64,000 bases of DNA from Embleya hyalina (GTDB lineage: Bacteria > Actinomycetota > Actinomycetes > Streptomycetales > Streptomycetaceae), in assembly GCF_003967355.1 (NCBI RefSeq), contig NZ_BIFH01000013.1, positions 864,651 through 928,650 of the forward strand. The letters run 5' to 3'. Made by a program: the position numbers and the translations under genes. Shown piece by piece: positions 1 to 8,871 of this stretch; position 1 is the first letter of the stretch, and each line of letters begins with the position of its first letter. The notes beneath the pieces were generated by a model. The model ran no database searches. It had not been told where the DNA came from and saw nothing but the letters and a program-made list of their open reading frames with translations.

Positions 1-1
1 C

Positions 2-112
2 CATCCGGGAGTCGTCTCCACCGCCCTGTGGCGCCCCACCGCGCCCGTCGCCCCCGGGGACCTGGAAACGTCGCACATCCTGATCTCGGGCGGAATGGCC
101 CAGAAGACCTGA
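2..112 (+). CDS. 3' end of an unidentified gene (partial)
   Basis: The second frame is open from the window edge to a TGA at 110-112 and encodes a plausible C-terminal tail with actinomycete-like codon use (mostly G or C at third positions), ending in GGMAQKT. The 5' part lies outside the window. The fragment is too short to name. It is followed by more than 500 bases without a convincing gene, so it is probably the end of a separate transcription unit rather than part of the oxidase operon that follows. A maturation flavoprotein (LodB type) would be expected near the next gene, but this tail cannot be shown to be one. Confidence 0.35.
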   Translation, partial: HPGVVSTALWRPTAPVAPGDLETSHILISGGMAQKT

Positions 113-647
113 GCTCGGCGTCCCTCCGCGGACATCCCGGCACCGGGCACCGGGCACCCCGGCCGACCAGGATCGCCGGGGCCGCGTCGAAGGGGGCCTC
201 GCCGGCACCGTGCGGTTCGCGCCTCCTTCCGGCCCCAACTCCCCCTCGAAGTAGTCGTACAGCCGGCGCGATGGCCGCGCGGAGCAACGAGCAAGCGCAT
301 GACTGGGCTCCGGTGGGACGGGAACGGACCGGAACGCGCCCGGGGAAGCGTGGGTCGGCGCGGACGGCCGGCCGGTCGGACCGCCGCACCACGCTCTCGC
401 GCGTCGGTCGCGCGCCAACCGGGTGAAGTACACGAACAGCCTTCACTCGAAAGGGATGGATCGTGTGCGAGCCGTCAATTCTGAATGACGTGCCGCCCTC
501 TTTCGGCCGCCTGCGGGTGCACTCCCGACCCGCGAACCGCCGCATCCAGCCCGGCCCGCCGCCCCGTCGCCCGTTCACCCGGCCGCCCGCCGGCGCGCGA
601 CGACGATCCCGCGACCTTCACCGTCCCGGAAGGAACCCGCAACCACC
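113..647. other. Intergenic stretch without a convincing gene
   Basis: No frame here combines a ribosome binding site, a coherent protein and actinomycete codon bias. On the minus strand near 200-270 a short run could read as coding (RRLYDYFEGE-like), but it has no context and may be a remnant. The last 30 bases carry the GGAAGGA ribosome binding site of the oxidase gene. Confidence 0.4.
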
Positions 648-2624
648 ATGAGTGACGACATCGCCTACGCGAAGATCCACCCCGCGATCGGAGTGGCCCG
701 GGTGGGCAACAGTACCCGCGACGACGGCTGGTACTACGGCCCCGAGACACCGGACCCGGATCCGATGCCGGCCGGCTCCCTCAAGGACGACACAGGCGCG
801 TTCAAGCGCCAGGCGGCCCGCTTCCGCCTCTACGGATACGACAGCGCCGGCAAAGTGGTACGCGAACTGACGGCCACCGACGCCGGAGTCGCGATCGAGT
901 GGGGCGTCCACGTGGCGAACCGGAAGGCCGCCTGGTACGAGTTCAGCCTCGCCCTCGACATCCCCGACATGCAGGGCCACAGCTCACCGAGGCGCAACAA
1001 GGGCATCGACCGCCCCAGCCTGGTCATCGACCCCGGTCGCAAGACCCTGCGCGCCGGCACCGGCCAGAGCGTGGAGTTCACCGGCGGCATGTTCCAGGGC
1101 ATCCCCGTCCCGCTGGGCCGGATGCACACCGACGAGCACGGCCGGCTCGTGGTGCTCGGCGGCTCCGGCCGGTCCGGCGCGAAGAACAACGAGGAACTGC
1201 ACTCGTTCGGCAACAACGACGGCTGGTACGACGACGTCTCGGACGGCCCGGTCACCGCCGCGCTCACCCTGGACGGCCGCCGCATCGAGGTCGAACCCGC
1301 CTGGGTCGTGGTGGGCCCGCCCAACTACGCGCCGGACATCAAGACCGTGCGCACCGTCTACGACCTGCTCCTCGACGTCTTCGTCGGCAACGGACAACTG
1401 CCCCGGCCCACCCCGGTGTCCTTCGAACACCACATCGAGCCCCTGCTGCGCCGCTTCAGCGACCTGCAGTGGGTCAACAAGGGTTTCGCCACCCACTTCG
1501 GCAGCGCCGGCCCGGAGGACTTCACCACCACCGAGCTGCGGCGGCGCCTCTCCCGGCCCGGCAACACCTACCGCGAGCTGCGCCGTCAGGTGTACACCGC
1601 CATGCGCAACTACGAGCGCGACGGACTGGCGCCGATGACCTGGCCGTGGTTCTACGGCGACGGGATGGCCAGTCGCCCCACGTCACCCCGGCAGTACATG
1701 ACCCTGTCGGACCTCCAGATGGACATGCTGCTCAAGTGGTCCGACGGCGCCTTCGTCAGCACCTCCCGGAGCGGCTTCCCGCGCCACCTGGAAGAGGCGC
1801 CCCTCGCCGATCGGCCCGGGCTCCTGGACCGCGCCGCCCTCGACTTCTGCCTCGCCGACGCCTTCCACCCCGGCTGCGAGGTCACCTGGCCGATCCGGTA
1901 CGCGACGATGTTCGCCGAGCCGTTCCGCATCCTGCACCGCGCCGAGGGACAGGCGGAGCCCGACTACGGTGCGGAACTCACACCCGAGAAGGTGCTGGCC
2001 GCCGACGGCCCCCTGCACGCGCAGGGCCCGGGCGACCTGACCCGGTGGATGGCCGTCCCCTGGCAGGCGGACACCGCCAGCTGCCGCTCGGGCTACGAGT
2101 CCAACGCCGGCCTGGGCCCCCGGTACGACCCCCACCTGCCGACCTTCTGGCCCGCCCGGGTCCCCAACCACGTGCTGACCGAGCGCGACTTCCGGATCGT
2201 CAACAAGGAGGGCGGCTCGACACCCTCGGAGGACGAGCGCGAGGCGGCGTTCAACAATCGGGCCTCCTGGCTGCGAGGTCTGCACGGCACCTACAAGGAG
2301 CAGTTGAAGCAGGCCGCGGCGGAGTGGCACCACTTCGGCGTGGTGGAGACGCGCCGCTACACCGTCGGCGACGACAAGTACCCGCCACACGTGCACGTCG
2401 AGTCCGTACCCGGCTTCGCCCTCGAAGGGGTGCCGGACGACCGGAACCTGGTCACCCTGCACGTACCGCGGACCGCCGACGTCGGCGCTCAGGGCGCGGC
2501 GCTGTCCGCCCTCGCCGAACACGTCGGCCTCGCCCCCGAGAACATCACCGTCGGCTACATCGACAAGCTCGACCCCTTCGGGGAGGACGCCGCCAACGGC
2601 ACCGACCGCGAGGGCTCTTCGTGA
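648..2624 (+). CDS. LodA/GoxA-like cysteine-tryptophylquinone amino-acid oxidase
   Basis: A 658-aa protein that opens with the family signature KIHPAIGVARVGNS followed by WYYGPE, typical of L-lysine 6-oxidase (LodA) and glycine oxidase (GoxA) quinoproteins, which deaminate an amino acid and release ammonia and hydrogen peroxide. The motif WQADTASC places Asp475 four residues before Cys479, the spacing of the Asp and the crosslinked Cys in LodA. Trp501 in PTFWPARVPN is the best candidate for the modified tryptophan. The length is close to that of the family. There is no signal peptide. In known systems a flavoprotein (LodB) is needed to make the cofactor, and none is visible here. A 238-aa gene follows 67 nt downstream and is probably cotranscribed. 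The substrate cannot be read from the sequence. Confidence 0.85.
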   Translation: MSDDIAYAKIHPAIGVARVGNSTRDDGWYYGPETPDPDPMPAGSLKDDTGAFKRQAARFRLYGYDSAGKVVRELTATDAGVAIEWGVHVANRKAAWYEFSLALDIPDMQGHSSPRRNKGIDRPSLVIDPGRKTLRAGTGQSVEFTGGMFQGIPVPLGRMHTDEHGRLVVLGGSGRSGAKNNEELHSFGNNDGWYDDVSDGPVTAALTLDGRRIEVEPAWVVVGPPNYAPDIKTVRTVYDLLLDVFVGNGQLPRPTPVSFEHHIEPLLRRFSDLQWVNKGFATHFGSAGPEDFTTTELRRRLSRPGNTYRELRRQVYTAMRNYERDGLAPMTWPWFYGDGMASRPTSPRQYMTLSDLQMDMLLKWSDGAFVSTSRSGFPRHLEEAPLADRPGLLDRAALDFCLADAFHPGCEVTWPIRYATMFAEPFRILHRAEGQAEPDYGAELTPEKVLAADGPLHAQGPGDLTRWMAVPWQADTASCRSGYESNAGLGPRYDPHLPTFWPARVPNHVLTERDFRIVNKEGGSTPSEDEREAAFNNRASWLRGLHGTYKEQLKQAAAEWHHFGVVETRRYTVGDDKYPPHVHVESVPGFALEGVPDDRNLVTLHVPRTADVGAQGAALSALAEHVGLAPENITVGYIDKLDPFGEDAANGTDREGSS

Positions 2625-2691
2625 CGGTGCACCACGCCGACGGCCGACCGAACACCCCACCCGACCCGATCCCGTCCCCAGGAGTGTCCCC

Positions 2692-3408
2692 ATGACCAAC
2701 CCCGACGTCATCTCCTCGTCCGACGCCGCGGCCCCCCGCCACGGCCACCGGTTCCTGCTCATCGGCACCGGGACGATCTTCGCCTACCACCTCGCGCTCT
2801 ACCACGTCCCCGTCCACGCCTTCCAGATGATCAACAAGTTCGGCCTGGACGCGGGCCTGCGGACGAAGTACCTCGACGACCTCGCGAGCCACGAGGACCA
2901 GCGGGTGTACTACTCCCTGTTCTCCGAGGGCCATTGGCCGCTCAAGGAGATCGTCGACGGCACCCGCGACTCGCTGCCCATGGAACTCGAGCGGGTGACC
3001 GTGGACAGCGCCGGCAATCGCACCTTCACCAAGATTCTCGACGAGACCACCGCCACCTGCCGCCCGCAGGACGTCATCCACTACCGGCCACTCGACGCGA
3101 CCGACTACCCCGAATACCTCACCTACCTCGCCTTCGGCCAGGGATCCGAGGTCCACCTCGCCCACCAGCTCGCCGCCTCGCCGAACTGGGACGAGGTCAT
3201 CACCGCCACACAACCCTCCGGGTTCCGGCAGAGCGACCTCGACCACGCCGCCGCCGTCACCATCCCCACCATCAAGGACCCGAAAGGCGTGGTCCAGACG
3301 AGCCCCCTGGTGAAGGGCAAGCCCTACGAGGGCGTGATCGGGACTCGCGAAGTCACCTTCACCACCGGGCGCCAAGGCTGGTGGAACCACACCAGCCTCA
3401 ACACGTAA
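2692..3408 (+). CDS. Unrecognised 238-aa protein, likely partner of the LodA-like oxidase
   Basis: The ATG follows an AGGAG site (2681-2685). I do not recognise the family. A glycine-containing segment (RFLLIGTGTIFAYHLALY, about residues 20-40) is followed by a mostly soluble region with several aromatic and His residues and a Trp-rich end (GWWNHTSLNT). There is no signal peptide and no Rossmann FAD motif of the GxGxxG type, so it is not an obvious LodB flavoprotein. Its tight position behind the oxidase suggests a role as subunit, chaperone or cofactor-maturation helper, but that is inference. Confidence 0.75.
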   Translation: MTNPDVISSSDAAAPRHGHRFLLIGTGTIFAYHLALYHVPVHAFQMINKFGLDAGLRTKYLDDLASHEDQRVYYSLFSEGHWPLKEIVDGTRDSLPMELERVTVDSAGNRTFTKILDETTATCRPQDVIHYRPLDATDYPEYLTYLAFGQGSEVHLAHQLAASPNWDEVITATQPSGFRQSDLDHAAAVTIPTIKDPKGVVQTSPLVKGKPYEGVIGTREVTFTTGRQGWWNHTSLNT

Positions 3409-3434
3409 CCACGAATCACGAATACCGAGCGCCC

Positions 3435-3474
3435 CACCGTCCGTCCCGCGCACGGTCGCGCATGGCGGACGGTG
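3435..3474. terminator. Inverted repeat after the oxidase operon
   Basis: CACCGTCCG at 3435-3443 pairs perfectly with CGGACGGTG at 3466-3474 across a 22-nt loop, 26 nt after the stop of the 238-aa gene. There is no T-run, which is common for actinomycete terminators. Confidence 0.45.
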
Positions 3475-3577
3475 AGGTCGTCGGCGACCCGGCGCCGAGG
3501 TTCGGCGAAAGCTCGTGTACGGCACGCGAGGGTTCGACAGCATGGGGTGAGCACCCATCGGACCGGAGGGGGACCAC

Positions 3578-3793
3578 GTGGGCAGATGTCAGAAGTCGAC
3601 GGTACGCGGCAAGGGCGGCACGACGTGCGGCAAACCGACCGCATCGGGCAAGCGCTACTGCGCCCAACACATGGGAGGCAAGCGCCCCGGCGGGTCACGG
3701 AAGAGGAAGGCCGCCGCCAATGACGGCTGCGGGGGAATGCTGCTCCTGATGCTCACCGCGCTGCTGCTCGTCGTCCTCGGCATCGTGATGTGA
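3578..3793 (+). CDS. Small Cys-rich protein with C-terminal membrane anchor
   Basis: A 71-aa protein from a GTG start preceded by GGAGGGGG. The N-terminal part is basic and holds Cys4, Cys17, Cys28 and His31 in the pattern C-x12-C-x10-C-x2-H, which could bind zinc. Residues about 53-70 are a single hydrophobic helix (MLLLMLTALLLVVLGIVM) ending the protein, so it would be tail-anchored with the basic Cys/His part in the cytoplasm. Family not recognised. It stands alone between the oxidase operon and the glutamine-synthetase-like gene. Confidence 0.6.
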   Translation: MGRCQKSTVRGKGGTTCGKPTASGKRYCAQHMGGKRPGGSRKRKAAANDGCGGMLLLMLTALLLVVLGIVM

Positions 3794-3954
3794 CCCACCC
3801 ACCCGCCTCGGCCGCGGCATCCGCGCCGCCCCGGAGCCGTGTCGGACGAATGTCCGTTCCCGCGGGAGCGGCGTCGCTTCGCCTTCCACGGTCGTGTCTG
3901 CGCTAGCGTGCAATTCATGTCTTTCACCATGGATTGTCGTGAAATGGGGCTCTG

Positions 3955-5346
3955 TTGATTGATTCGACGGACACCGAGCTGGACAGGCACCGTGAGGGCA
4001 ACGCCGACGCGGCCGTCCTGGGGGACGTGAAGGCACGGATGGCCGAGGCCGGGGTGGAGTACGTCTACTACCAGGTCGTCACGCTGTCCGGGCGCGTGGT
4101 CGGCAAGGTGGTCCCGGCCGCCCACCTGGGGCGCATCGTGGAGAACGGGATCCGGGCGCACCCCGGCTTCATCGGGGATCTCCAGGTCGACCGGCGCGGC
4201 GACATCCTGTCGGGCGACGCCGAGCGCGGCGAGGTGGTCATGCTTCCGGACCCGGACACCTTCGGCGTGCTGCCCTGGGACACGCGCACGGGATTCTTCT
4301 TCTGCCGCATGTACGAGCCGCCGCACGCCCCGGGGGAAGCGGCCGGCCGGCCGGTGCCGTTGGACGTGCGCGGCAATCTGCGCCGTGTCCACGACGGGTT
4401 CCACGATCGCACCGGGCTGCGGATGCGCAGCGGCTGCGAGCCCGAGGTCACCTGGTCGGTCCCCGGTGTCGCGACGTCGCACCGACCGGGAACGGCCCAT
4501 CCGTTGCTGCACATCGAGCAGATGGAGCGGCTGCGGCCGGTGTACCAGAAGGTGATCGGGTACGGCCGCGCGCTCGGGCTCGACATGAGCGAGGGCAACT
4601 GCGAGGGCCCGGGACAACTCGAACTCAACTGGATGTTCGATCTCGTCGAACACACCGCCGACCGGCTGATCCTGCACCGGCAGATCTGCCGCCGAGTGGC
4701 CCGCGAACTGGGCGTGGCGGTGAGTTTCATGCCCAAACCGGCGAACGACGAACTCGGCAACGGCTGCCACCACAACATCAGCCTGTGGGAGGGGGAGCGG
4801 AACATCCTGGTCGACCCGAACGCCGCCGGGCTGCATCTCACACCGCGGGGACGGCACGCACTCGGCGGCATCCTCGCCCACACGGCGGCGAGCACCGCGG
4901 TGATGGCACCGACGGTGAACTCCTACAAACGGCTGTGCGACGAGGGCGGATTCGCTCCCGTGCGGGTCGACTGGGGCCTCGACAACAAGACTTGCGCGGT
5001 GCGCCTGCCCGACAACGGACGGCTGGAGATCAAGACGCCCGATGCGATGGTCAACCCGTACCTCTCCCACGCCGTGCTCATCGCCGCGATCGAGGACGGC
5101 TTGAAGAACGGCATCGACCCCGGCCCGCCCCGCGATCGCGAAACGACCGGCCCGACGCCCTTCGGGGCGCTTCCCACGACCCTGAAGGAGGCACTGGACC
5201 GGTTCGCCGACGACCCGGTCGTCGCCCGGGGCCTCGGCTCGGAGTCGGCCGACCTGTTCCTGCGTCTGAAGACACTGGAGTGGGAGCGTTTCTGCTGTGC
5301 GGTCACCGACTGGGAGCACGCCATGTACGGCGAGGAGGGCTGCTGA
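3955..5346 (+). CDS. Glutamine-synthetase-family ligase (gamma-glutamyl-amine type possible)
   Basis: A 463-aa protein of the short GS type. It shows the ATP-binding signature of glutamine synthetases (KPANDELGNGCHHNISLW, Lys261 onward), the early SGCEPEVTW metal-site region and the late NSYKRL segment. This family forms gamma-glutamyl amides using ATP and an amine or ammonia. The N-terminal extension and the presence of DMSEGNCEGPGQLELN set it apart from housekeeping GlnA, so a polyamine, ethanolamine or other amine acceptor is likely. The start is a TTG; upstream ATGs at 3917, 3929 and 3944 are out of frame, so only a shorter internal start (Met29) is an alternative. Its 3' end overlaps the convergent ATP-grasp gene by 44 bp. 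Confidence 0.85.
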   Translation: MIDSTDTELDRHREGNADAAVLGDVKARMAEAGVEYVYYQVVTLSGRVVGKVVPAAHLGRIVENGIRAHPGFIGDLQVDRRGDILSGDAERGEVVMLPDPDTFGVLPWDTRTGFFFCRMYEPPHAPGEAAGRPVPLDVRGNLRRVHDGFHDRTGLRMRSGCEPEVTWSVPGVATSHRPGTAHPLLHIEQMERLRPVYQKVIGYGRALGLDMSEGNCEGPGQLELNWMFDLVEHTADRLILHRQICRRVARELGVAVSFMPKPANDELGNGCHHNISLWEGERNILVDPNAAGLHLTPRGRHALGGILAHTAASTAVMAPTVNSYKRLCDEGGFAPVRVDWGLDNKTCAVRLPDNGRLEIKTPDAMVNPYLSHAVLIAAIEDGLKNGIDPGPPRDRETTGPTPFGALPTTLKEALDRFADDPVVARGLGSESADLFLRLKTLEWERFCCAVTDWEHAMYGEEGC

Positions 5347-6232
5347 CGGACGCTCGCACATCCGCCTCCAGACGCCCGACCAGGGCGTTCGCGAGGCGGT
5401 CGGCGGCCGGCCGGCTGTGCTCCAGGAACAGGGACGGTTCGATGAGTTCGCACTCCAGCAGCAACGGCAGGTCGTCCGGCCCGCGCACCAGGTCCACGCG
5501 TACGTACAAGGGGGTCCCGAAGCGTCGCGAGACGGACTTCACCACCGCCTCGGCGCAGGCGAGTTCGGCCGGCTCCGGGGTCCGGGGTTCCACCGCGGCC
5601 GTGGTGAACAGCCCCTCCTCGGCGGTCTCCGCACCGAGGCGCAGCACGGCGCCGCGCCGAACGGTATGGCTGTACGCGCCGTCCACGAACATCAGCGAGG
5701 TCTCTCCGTGGACGTCGACGGAGTGCAGGTAGGGCTGGGTGAGCACGGTGCGGCCCTGGCGATGGAGTACCTCCACCTGGGCGCGGGCTCGCGCCTGTTC
5801 GGCCGGTCCGGAGCCGTAGCGGGCGGTGTCCCGGGCGCTGCACGAGATGGACGGTTTGACCACGTACTCGTCCGCCGCGGGCGGGACCCACCGGTGGCCG
5901 GGGTACGTCCACGTACCGGGCACGATGGGCACACCGTCCTCGCCGAGGTCGTTCATGTAGCGCTTGTCGCTGTTCCAGCCGACCATCGCGAGCGGGTTGA
6001 ACAGTCGTACGGCGCCGGTCGTCTTCGCGGCCCAGGCCAGGAACTCCTCGTAGCGCAGGGGATAGTCCCATGTCGAGTGCAGCACGACCGCGTCGAATCG
6101 TCTCCAGATCACCCACGCGTCCCATGCCACGGGCACCACCTGTACGCCGAGCCGCTCCAACGCGGCCATCGTGTGGGGGAGATCCTTGTCCGGCTCGTCG
6201 AGATCGCATGTCGCGAGGGCTACGCGCAGCAT
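5303..6232 (-). CDS. ATP-grasp ligase
   Basis: A 309-aa protein resembling the DcsG-like/RimK-like ATP-grasp group: N-terminal RVALATCDLDEPDKDL, then the conserved STWDYPLRYEEFLAW region, YVVKPSISCSARDT (ATP-grasp lysine) and a C-terminal metal-binding segment VRVDLVRGPDDLPLLLECELIEP. Such enzymes activate a carboxylate as acyl phosphate and join it to an amine, often in dipeptide or small natural-product pathways. The start was chosen at the ATG preceded by GGAAGGAG at the right distance; the frame stays open upstream but without homology. It lies 160 nt behind the EctB-like aminotransferase on the same strand and overlaps the 3' end of the GS-like gene, so the products may act in one pathway. 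Confidence 0.82.
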   Translation of the reverse strand: MLRVALATCDLDEPDKDLPHTMAALERLGVQVVPVAWDAWVIWRRFDAVVLHSTWDYPLRYEEFLAWAAKTTGAVRLFNPLAMVGWNSDKRYMNDLGEDGVPIVPGTWTYPGHRWVPPAADEYVVKPSISCSARDTARYGSGPAEQARARAQVEVLHRQGRTVLTQPYLHSVDVHGETSLMFVDGAYSHTVRRGAVLRLGAETAEEGLFTTAAVEPRTPEPAELACAEAVVKSVSRRFGTPLYVRVDLVRGPDDLPLLLECELIEPSLFLEHSRPAADRLANALVGRLEADVRASVSSPPRRTWRAPSR

Positions 6233-6392
6233 GACGCTCCTTCCTGGTGCACTCGAAAGACGCCGATTTCCGCGACCGGCCACGGCGCCGTCTCGGGCGC
6301 CGGGGGCACACGGGAGGGTGAACCTCCCGAGTCGGGACGCCGTTCGGCGTTTCGTCGGCGCGGTCGCCGTCGGCGGATGAGGCGACCGCAGG

Positions 6393-7640
6393 TCACCGGG
6401 TTTCGTCGACCGCGCGGCCGAGGATGTCCAGGCCCTCGCACAGTTCGTCGGGAGAGATGGTGAGCGGCGGCAGCAGTTTGACGACCTCGCTCCGGGTGCC
6501 GGACGTCTCCAGCAGCAGGCCGAGTGCGAAGGCCCGCGAACAGACCTTGGCGGCCCGGGTCTCGTCGGCGAACTCCAACCCCCAGACGAGGCCGCGCCCA
6601 CGGGATTTCGCATCGCCGCCGACCGTTTCGTCGACGCGAGTCCGCAGGAATTCCTCGACCCTCTCGCCGTGGGTCCGCGTCTGCTTCTCCATGCGATCGT
6701 CCGTCCAGTACGCGTCCAGGGCCGCGGTGGCGGTGACGAAGGCGGGGTTGTTGCCGCGGAAGGTGCCGTTGTGCTCACCGGGCTCCCAGATGTCCAACTC
6801 GGCCGTGAACAGGCAGAGCGACATCGGCAGCCCGTATCCGCTGATGGACTTCGACACGGTGACGATGTCCGGGACGATGCCGGCCTCCTCGAAGGAGAAG
6901 AACCCGCCCGTGCGGCCGCAGCCCATCTGGATGTCGTCGACGATCATCAGCATGCCGTGCCGCCGGCACAGGTCCCGGAGCGCGCGCAGCCACTCGGCGC
7001 GGGCCACGTTGACACCGCCCTCGCCCTGCACGGTCTCCACGATCACCGCCGCCGGCAGGTCCAGGCCCGAGCCGCGGTCCTCCAGAAGGTGCTCGAACCA
7101 GAGGAAATCGGGGATCGTGTCGTCGAAGTAGTGGTCGAACGGCATCGGCGCACCGTGCACCAGTGGGACACCGGCACCGGCCCGCTTGAACGCGTTGCCG
7201 GTCACGGCGAGCGCTCCGAGCGACATGCCGTGGAAGGAGTTGGTGAAGGAGACGACACACTCGCGTCCCTTGACCTTTCGGGCGAGCTTCAGCGCCGCCT
7301 CGACGGCGTTGGCGCCGGTCGGCCCCGGGAACATCACCTTGTACGGCAGGTCGCGAGGCCGCAGGACCACGTCCTCGAAGGTCTCCAGGAAGGCGCGTTT
7401 GGCCGTGGTGGCCATGTCCAGGCCGTGCGTGATGCCGTCACGCTCGAGGTAGTCGATCAGCGCGCGTTTGAGCACCGGGTCGTTGTGGCCGTAGTTGAGA
7501 GAGCCGGCACCGGCGAAGAAGTCGAGGTACGAGCGGCCGTCCTCGTCCGTGAGTCGAGCGCCCTGTGCGCGATCGAATACGGCGGGCCAGGTGCGGCAGT
7601 AGCTCCGCACTTCCGACTCCAACGTCTCGAAAACGCTCAT
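6393..7640 (-). CDS. Diaminobutyrate--2-oxoglutarate aminotransferase-like (EctB family)
   Basis: A 415-aa class III PLP aminotransferase. The order of motifs matches EctB: FFAGAGSLNYGHN near residue 45, GPTGANAVEAALKLAR, SFTNSFHGMSLGALAVTGN, the Asp of IVDDIQMGCGRTG, and the PLP lysine Lys264 in VSKSISGYGLPMS. EctB makes L-2,4-diaminobutyrate from aspartate semialdehyde. There is no ectA or ectC beside it, so ectoine itself is not indicated. An ATP-grasp ligase follows and a GNAT gene precedes it. The start at 7640 has GGAAGG upstream (7651-7656), directly after a strong inverted repeat. Confidence 0.85.
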   Translation of the reverse strand: MSVFETLESEVRSYCRTWPAVFDRAQGARLTDEDGRSYLDFFAGAGSLNYGHNDPVLKRALIDYLERDGITHGLDMATTAKRAFLETFEDVVLRPRDLPYKVMFPGPTGANAVEAALKLARKVKGRECVVSFTNSFHGMSLGALAVTGNAFKRAGAGVPLVHGAPMPFDHYFDDTIPDFLWFEHLLEDRGSGLDLPAAVIVETVQGEGGVNVARAEWLRALRDLCRRHGMLMIVDDIQMGCGRTGGFFSFEEAGIVPDIVTVSKSISGYGLPMSLCLFTAELDIWEPGEHNGTFRGNNPAFVTATAALDAYWTDDRMEKQTRTHGERVEEFLRTRVDETVGGDAKSRGRGLVWGLEFADETRAAKVCSRAFALGLLLETSGTRSEVVKLLPPLTISPDELCEGLDILGRAVDETR

Positions 7641-7659
7641 GATGGGCCACCTTCCGTCT

Positions 7660-7703
7660 ACCCACACACCATGCGCGGGCGAAGGCCCGTCGGGTGTGTG
7701 GGT
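7660..7703 (-). promoter_or_regulatory. Strong leader hairpin/operator before the aminotransferase gene
   Basis: ACCCACACACC (7660-7670) pairs perfectly over 11 bp with GGTGTGTGGGT (7693-7703). Inside the loop, CGGGC (7676-7680) pairs with GCCCG (7685-7689). The structure ends 3 nt before the GGAAGG ribosome binding site, so it could control translation or be an operator. There is no T-tract on either side. Confidence 0.6.
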
Positions 7704-7895
7704 GGGAATGAACCGGCGTGTGGCCGCGGCGGCGATCGACACGCACGGGCACCCCTCAGCCTGGTACCAGCCGGTTGCCGACGCCCGCCGTGTTACCCCA
7801 TGCGGGTGACGCGCCCACCCGGGCCGGCGACAGACGCCGGGCGGCGCGCGGACGCGGCACCCGGTCCCGAACGGCGCGCGCGCCACTCCGCATGC

Positions 7896-8411
7896 TCACG
7901 CTTCCGGTCGACCGGCCTCGTCCCGGAGGTCGCGTTGGTACCAGGTTCCCGGCTTGCCGCCGAGGTCGGCAGGGTCGGTTGCTCCGACCGGGACGAACCC
8001 GGTCTTGGTGAGCACCCTCCGTGACGCGGCGTTGGCAAGGGAGGTGGCTGCCCGCAGGGTGTGCAGTCCGTACCGCTCCCTCGCCAGGCGGCACAACTCC
8101 CCGACGGCCGCCGTTGCCACGCCGCGGCCGGCGACGTGCCGTGCGACCCGGTAACCGAGTTCGGCGGTGCCGTCGTCGAGGTCGTACAGGTTGAACCGGC
8201 CCAGGACCGAGCCGTCGTCGGCGAGGAGTACGTGGAAGACGCAGACGCCGGCCTCCTGTTCGGCCAGTAAGGCGGCGTGCCGGTCGGCGAACCGTTCGTA
8301 GTATTCGTCACCACGATCGGAGACCGAGGCGGCGAAGTAGGAACGGTTCGCCGACTCGAAGGCCAGGACCGCGGGGGCGTGGTCGGCCTCCAGCCGCTTC
8401 AGCTCGGGCAC
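7896..8411 (-). CDS. GNAT-family N-acetyltransferase (RimJ/RimL-like)
   Basis: A 171-aa acetyltransferase with the usual order: a beta strand LADDGSVLGRFNLYDLD, then the acetyl-CoA site GYRVARHVAGRGVATAAVGEL (R/QxxGxG/A type), then LRAATSLANAASRRVLTKTGF, typical of RimJ/RimL and ribosomal or small-molecule acetyltransferases. GTG start, 9 nt after the thioredoxin stop, so it is translationally close to it. The EctB-like gene follows after a 255-nt gap. It could acetylate the aminotransferase product as EctA does in ectoine synthesis, but its sequence is RimJ-like rather than EctA-like, so this is speculation. Confidence 0.8.
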   Translation of the reverse strand: MPELKRLEADHAPAVLAFESANRSYFAASVSDRGDEYYERFADRHAALLAEQEAGVCVFHVLLADDGSVLGRFNLYDLDDGTAELGYRVARHVAGRGVATAAVGELCRLARERYGLHTLRAATSLANAASRRVLTKTGFVPVGATDPADLGGKPGTWYQRDLRDEAGRPEA

Positions 8412-8420
8412 CGCGCAACT

Positions 8421-8786
8421 CTACCCGCACGGCGTGCCGCGGCCGTCCGGCAGGAAGGGGTCGAGGTTTCGTCGCAGAACGGCCTTGGGAGCGGCGCCCG
8501 TCCACGCTTTCACAGGGGCGCCGTCGACGTAGACGACGAAGGCCGGGATGGAGGAGACCGCGTGCCGGTTCGACAGGACGGGCTCCTCGTCGACGTTGAT
8601 CTTGACGACGTCCAGGGCACCCGCATGCTCGGTGGCCAATTCCTCGACGACGGGCGTGATCCTGATGCACGGCCCGCACCACGGGGCCCAGAACTGCACC
8701 AGGACCGGACGCTCCGCCTGAAGTACGCGGACGGGAAAGCTCTGTTCGGTGACGCTGTCCACGGGTCCGCCGGGTCCTGCCGACAT
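8421..8786 (-). CDS. Thioredoxin
   Basis: A 121-aa cytoplasmic thioredoxin with the active site WCGPC (Cys37, Cys40) and the cis-proline loop SIPAF. It reduces protein disulfides using electrons from a flavoprotein reductase. It lies between the CPYC flavoprotein gene and the GNAT gene on the same strand (85 nt and 9 nt gaps), so reductase and thioredoxin probably form a local pair. Confidence 0.92.
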   Translation of the reverse strand: MSAGPGGPVDSVTEQSFPVRVLQAERPVLVQFWAPWCGPCIRITPVVEELATEHAGALDVVKINVDEEPVLSNRHAVSSIPAFVVYVDGAPVKAWTGAAPKAVLRRNLDPFLPDGRGTPCG

Positions 8787-8871
8787 GGTGACTCTCTCCT
8801 TGTGGGTGTGGTTCTCGTTCGGGGTGCGACCGCCGATGCGCGGGGACGATGTGGCGGCGGACGCCCGGAGG

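Noticed and set aside
5370-6460. Long plus-strand open frame opposite the ATP-grasp gene
   Set aside because: Antisense shadow produced by GC-rich codons; no ribosome binding site and no coherent domain, while the minus strand has a clear ATP-grasp protein.
6393-8411. Ectoine biosynthesis operon
   Set aside because: Only an EctB-like gene is present; the GNAT is RimJ-like, and no EctC cupin synthase is found. The cupin nearby belongs to an XRE regulator.
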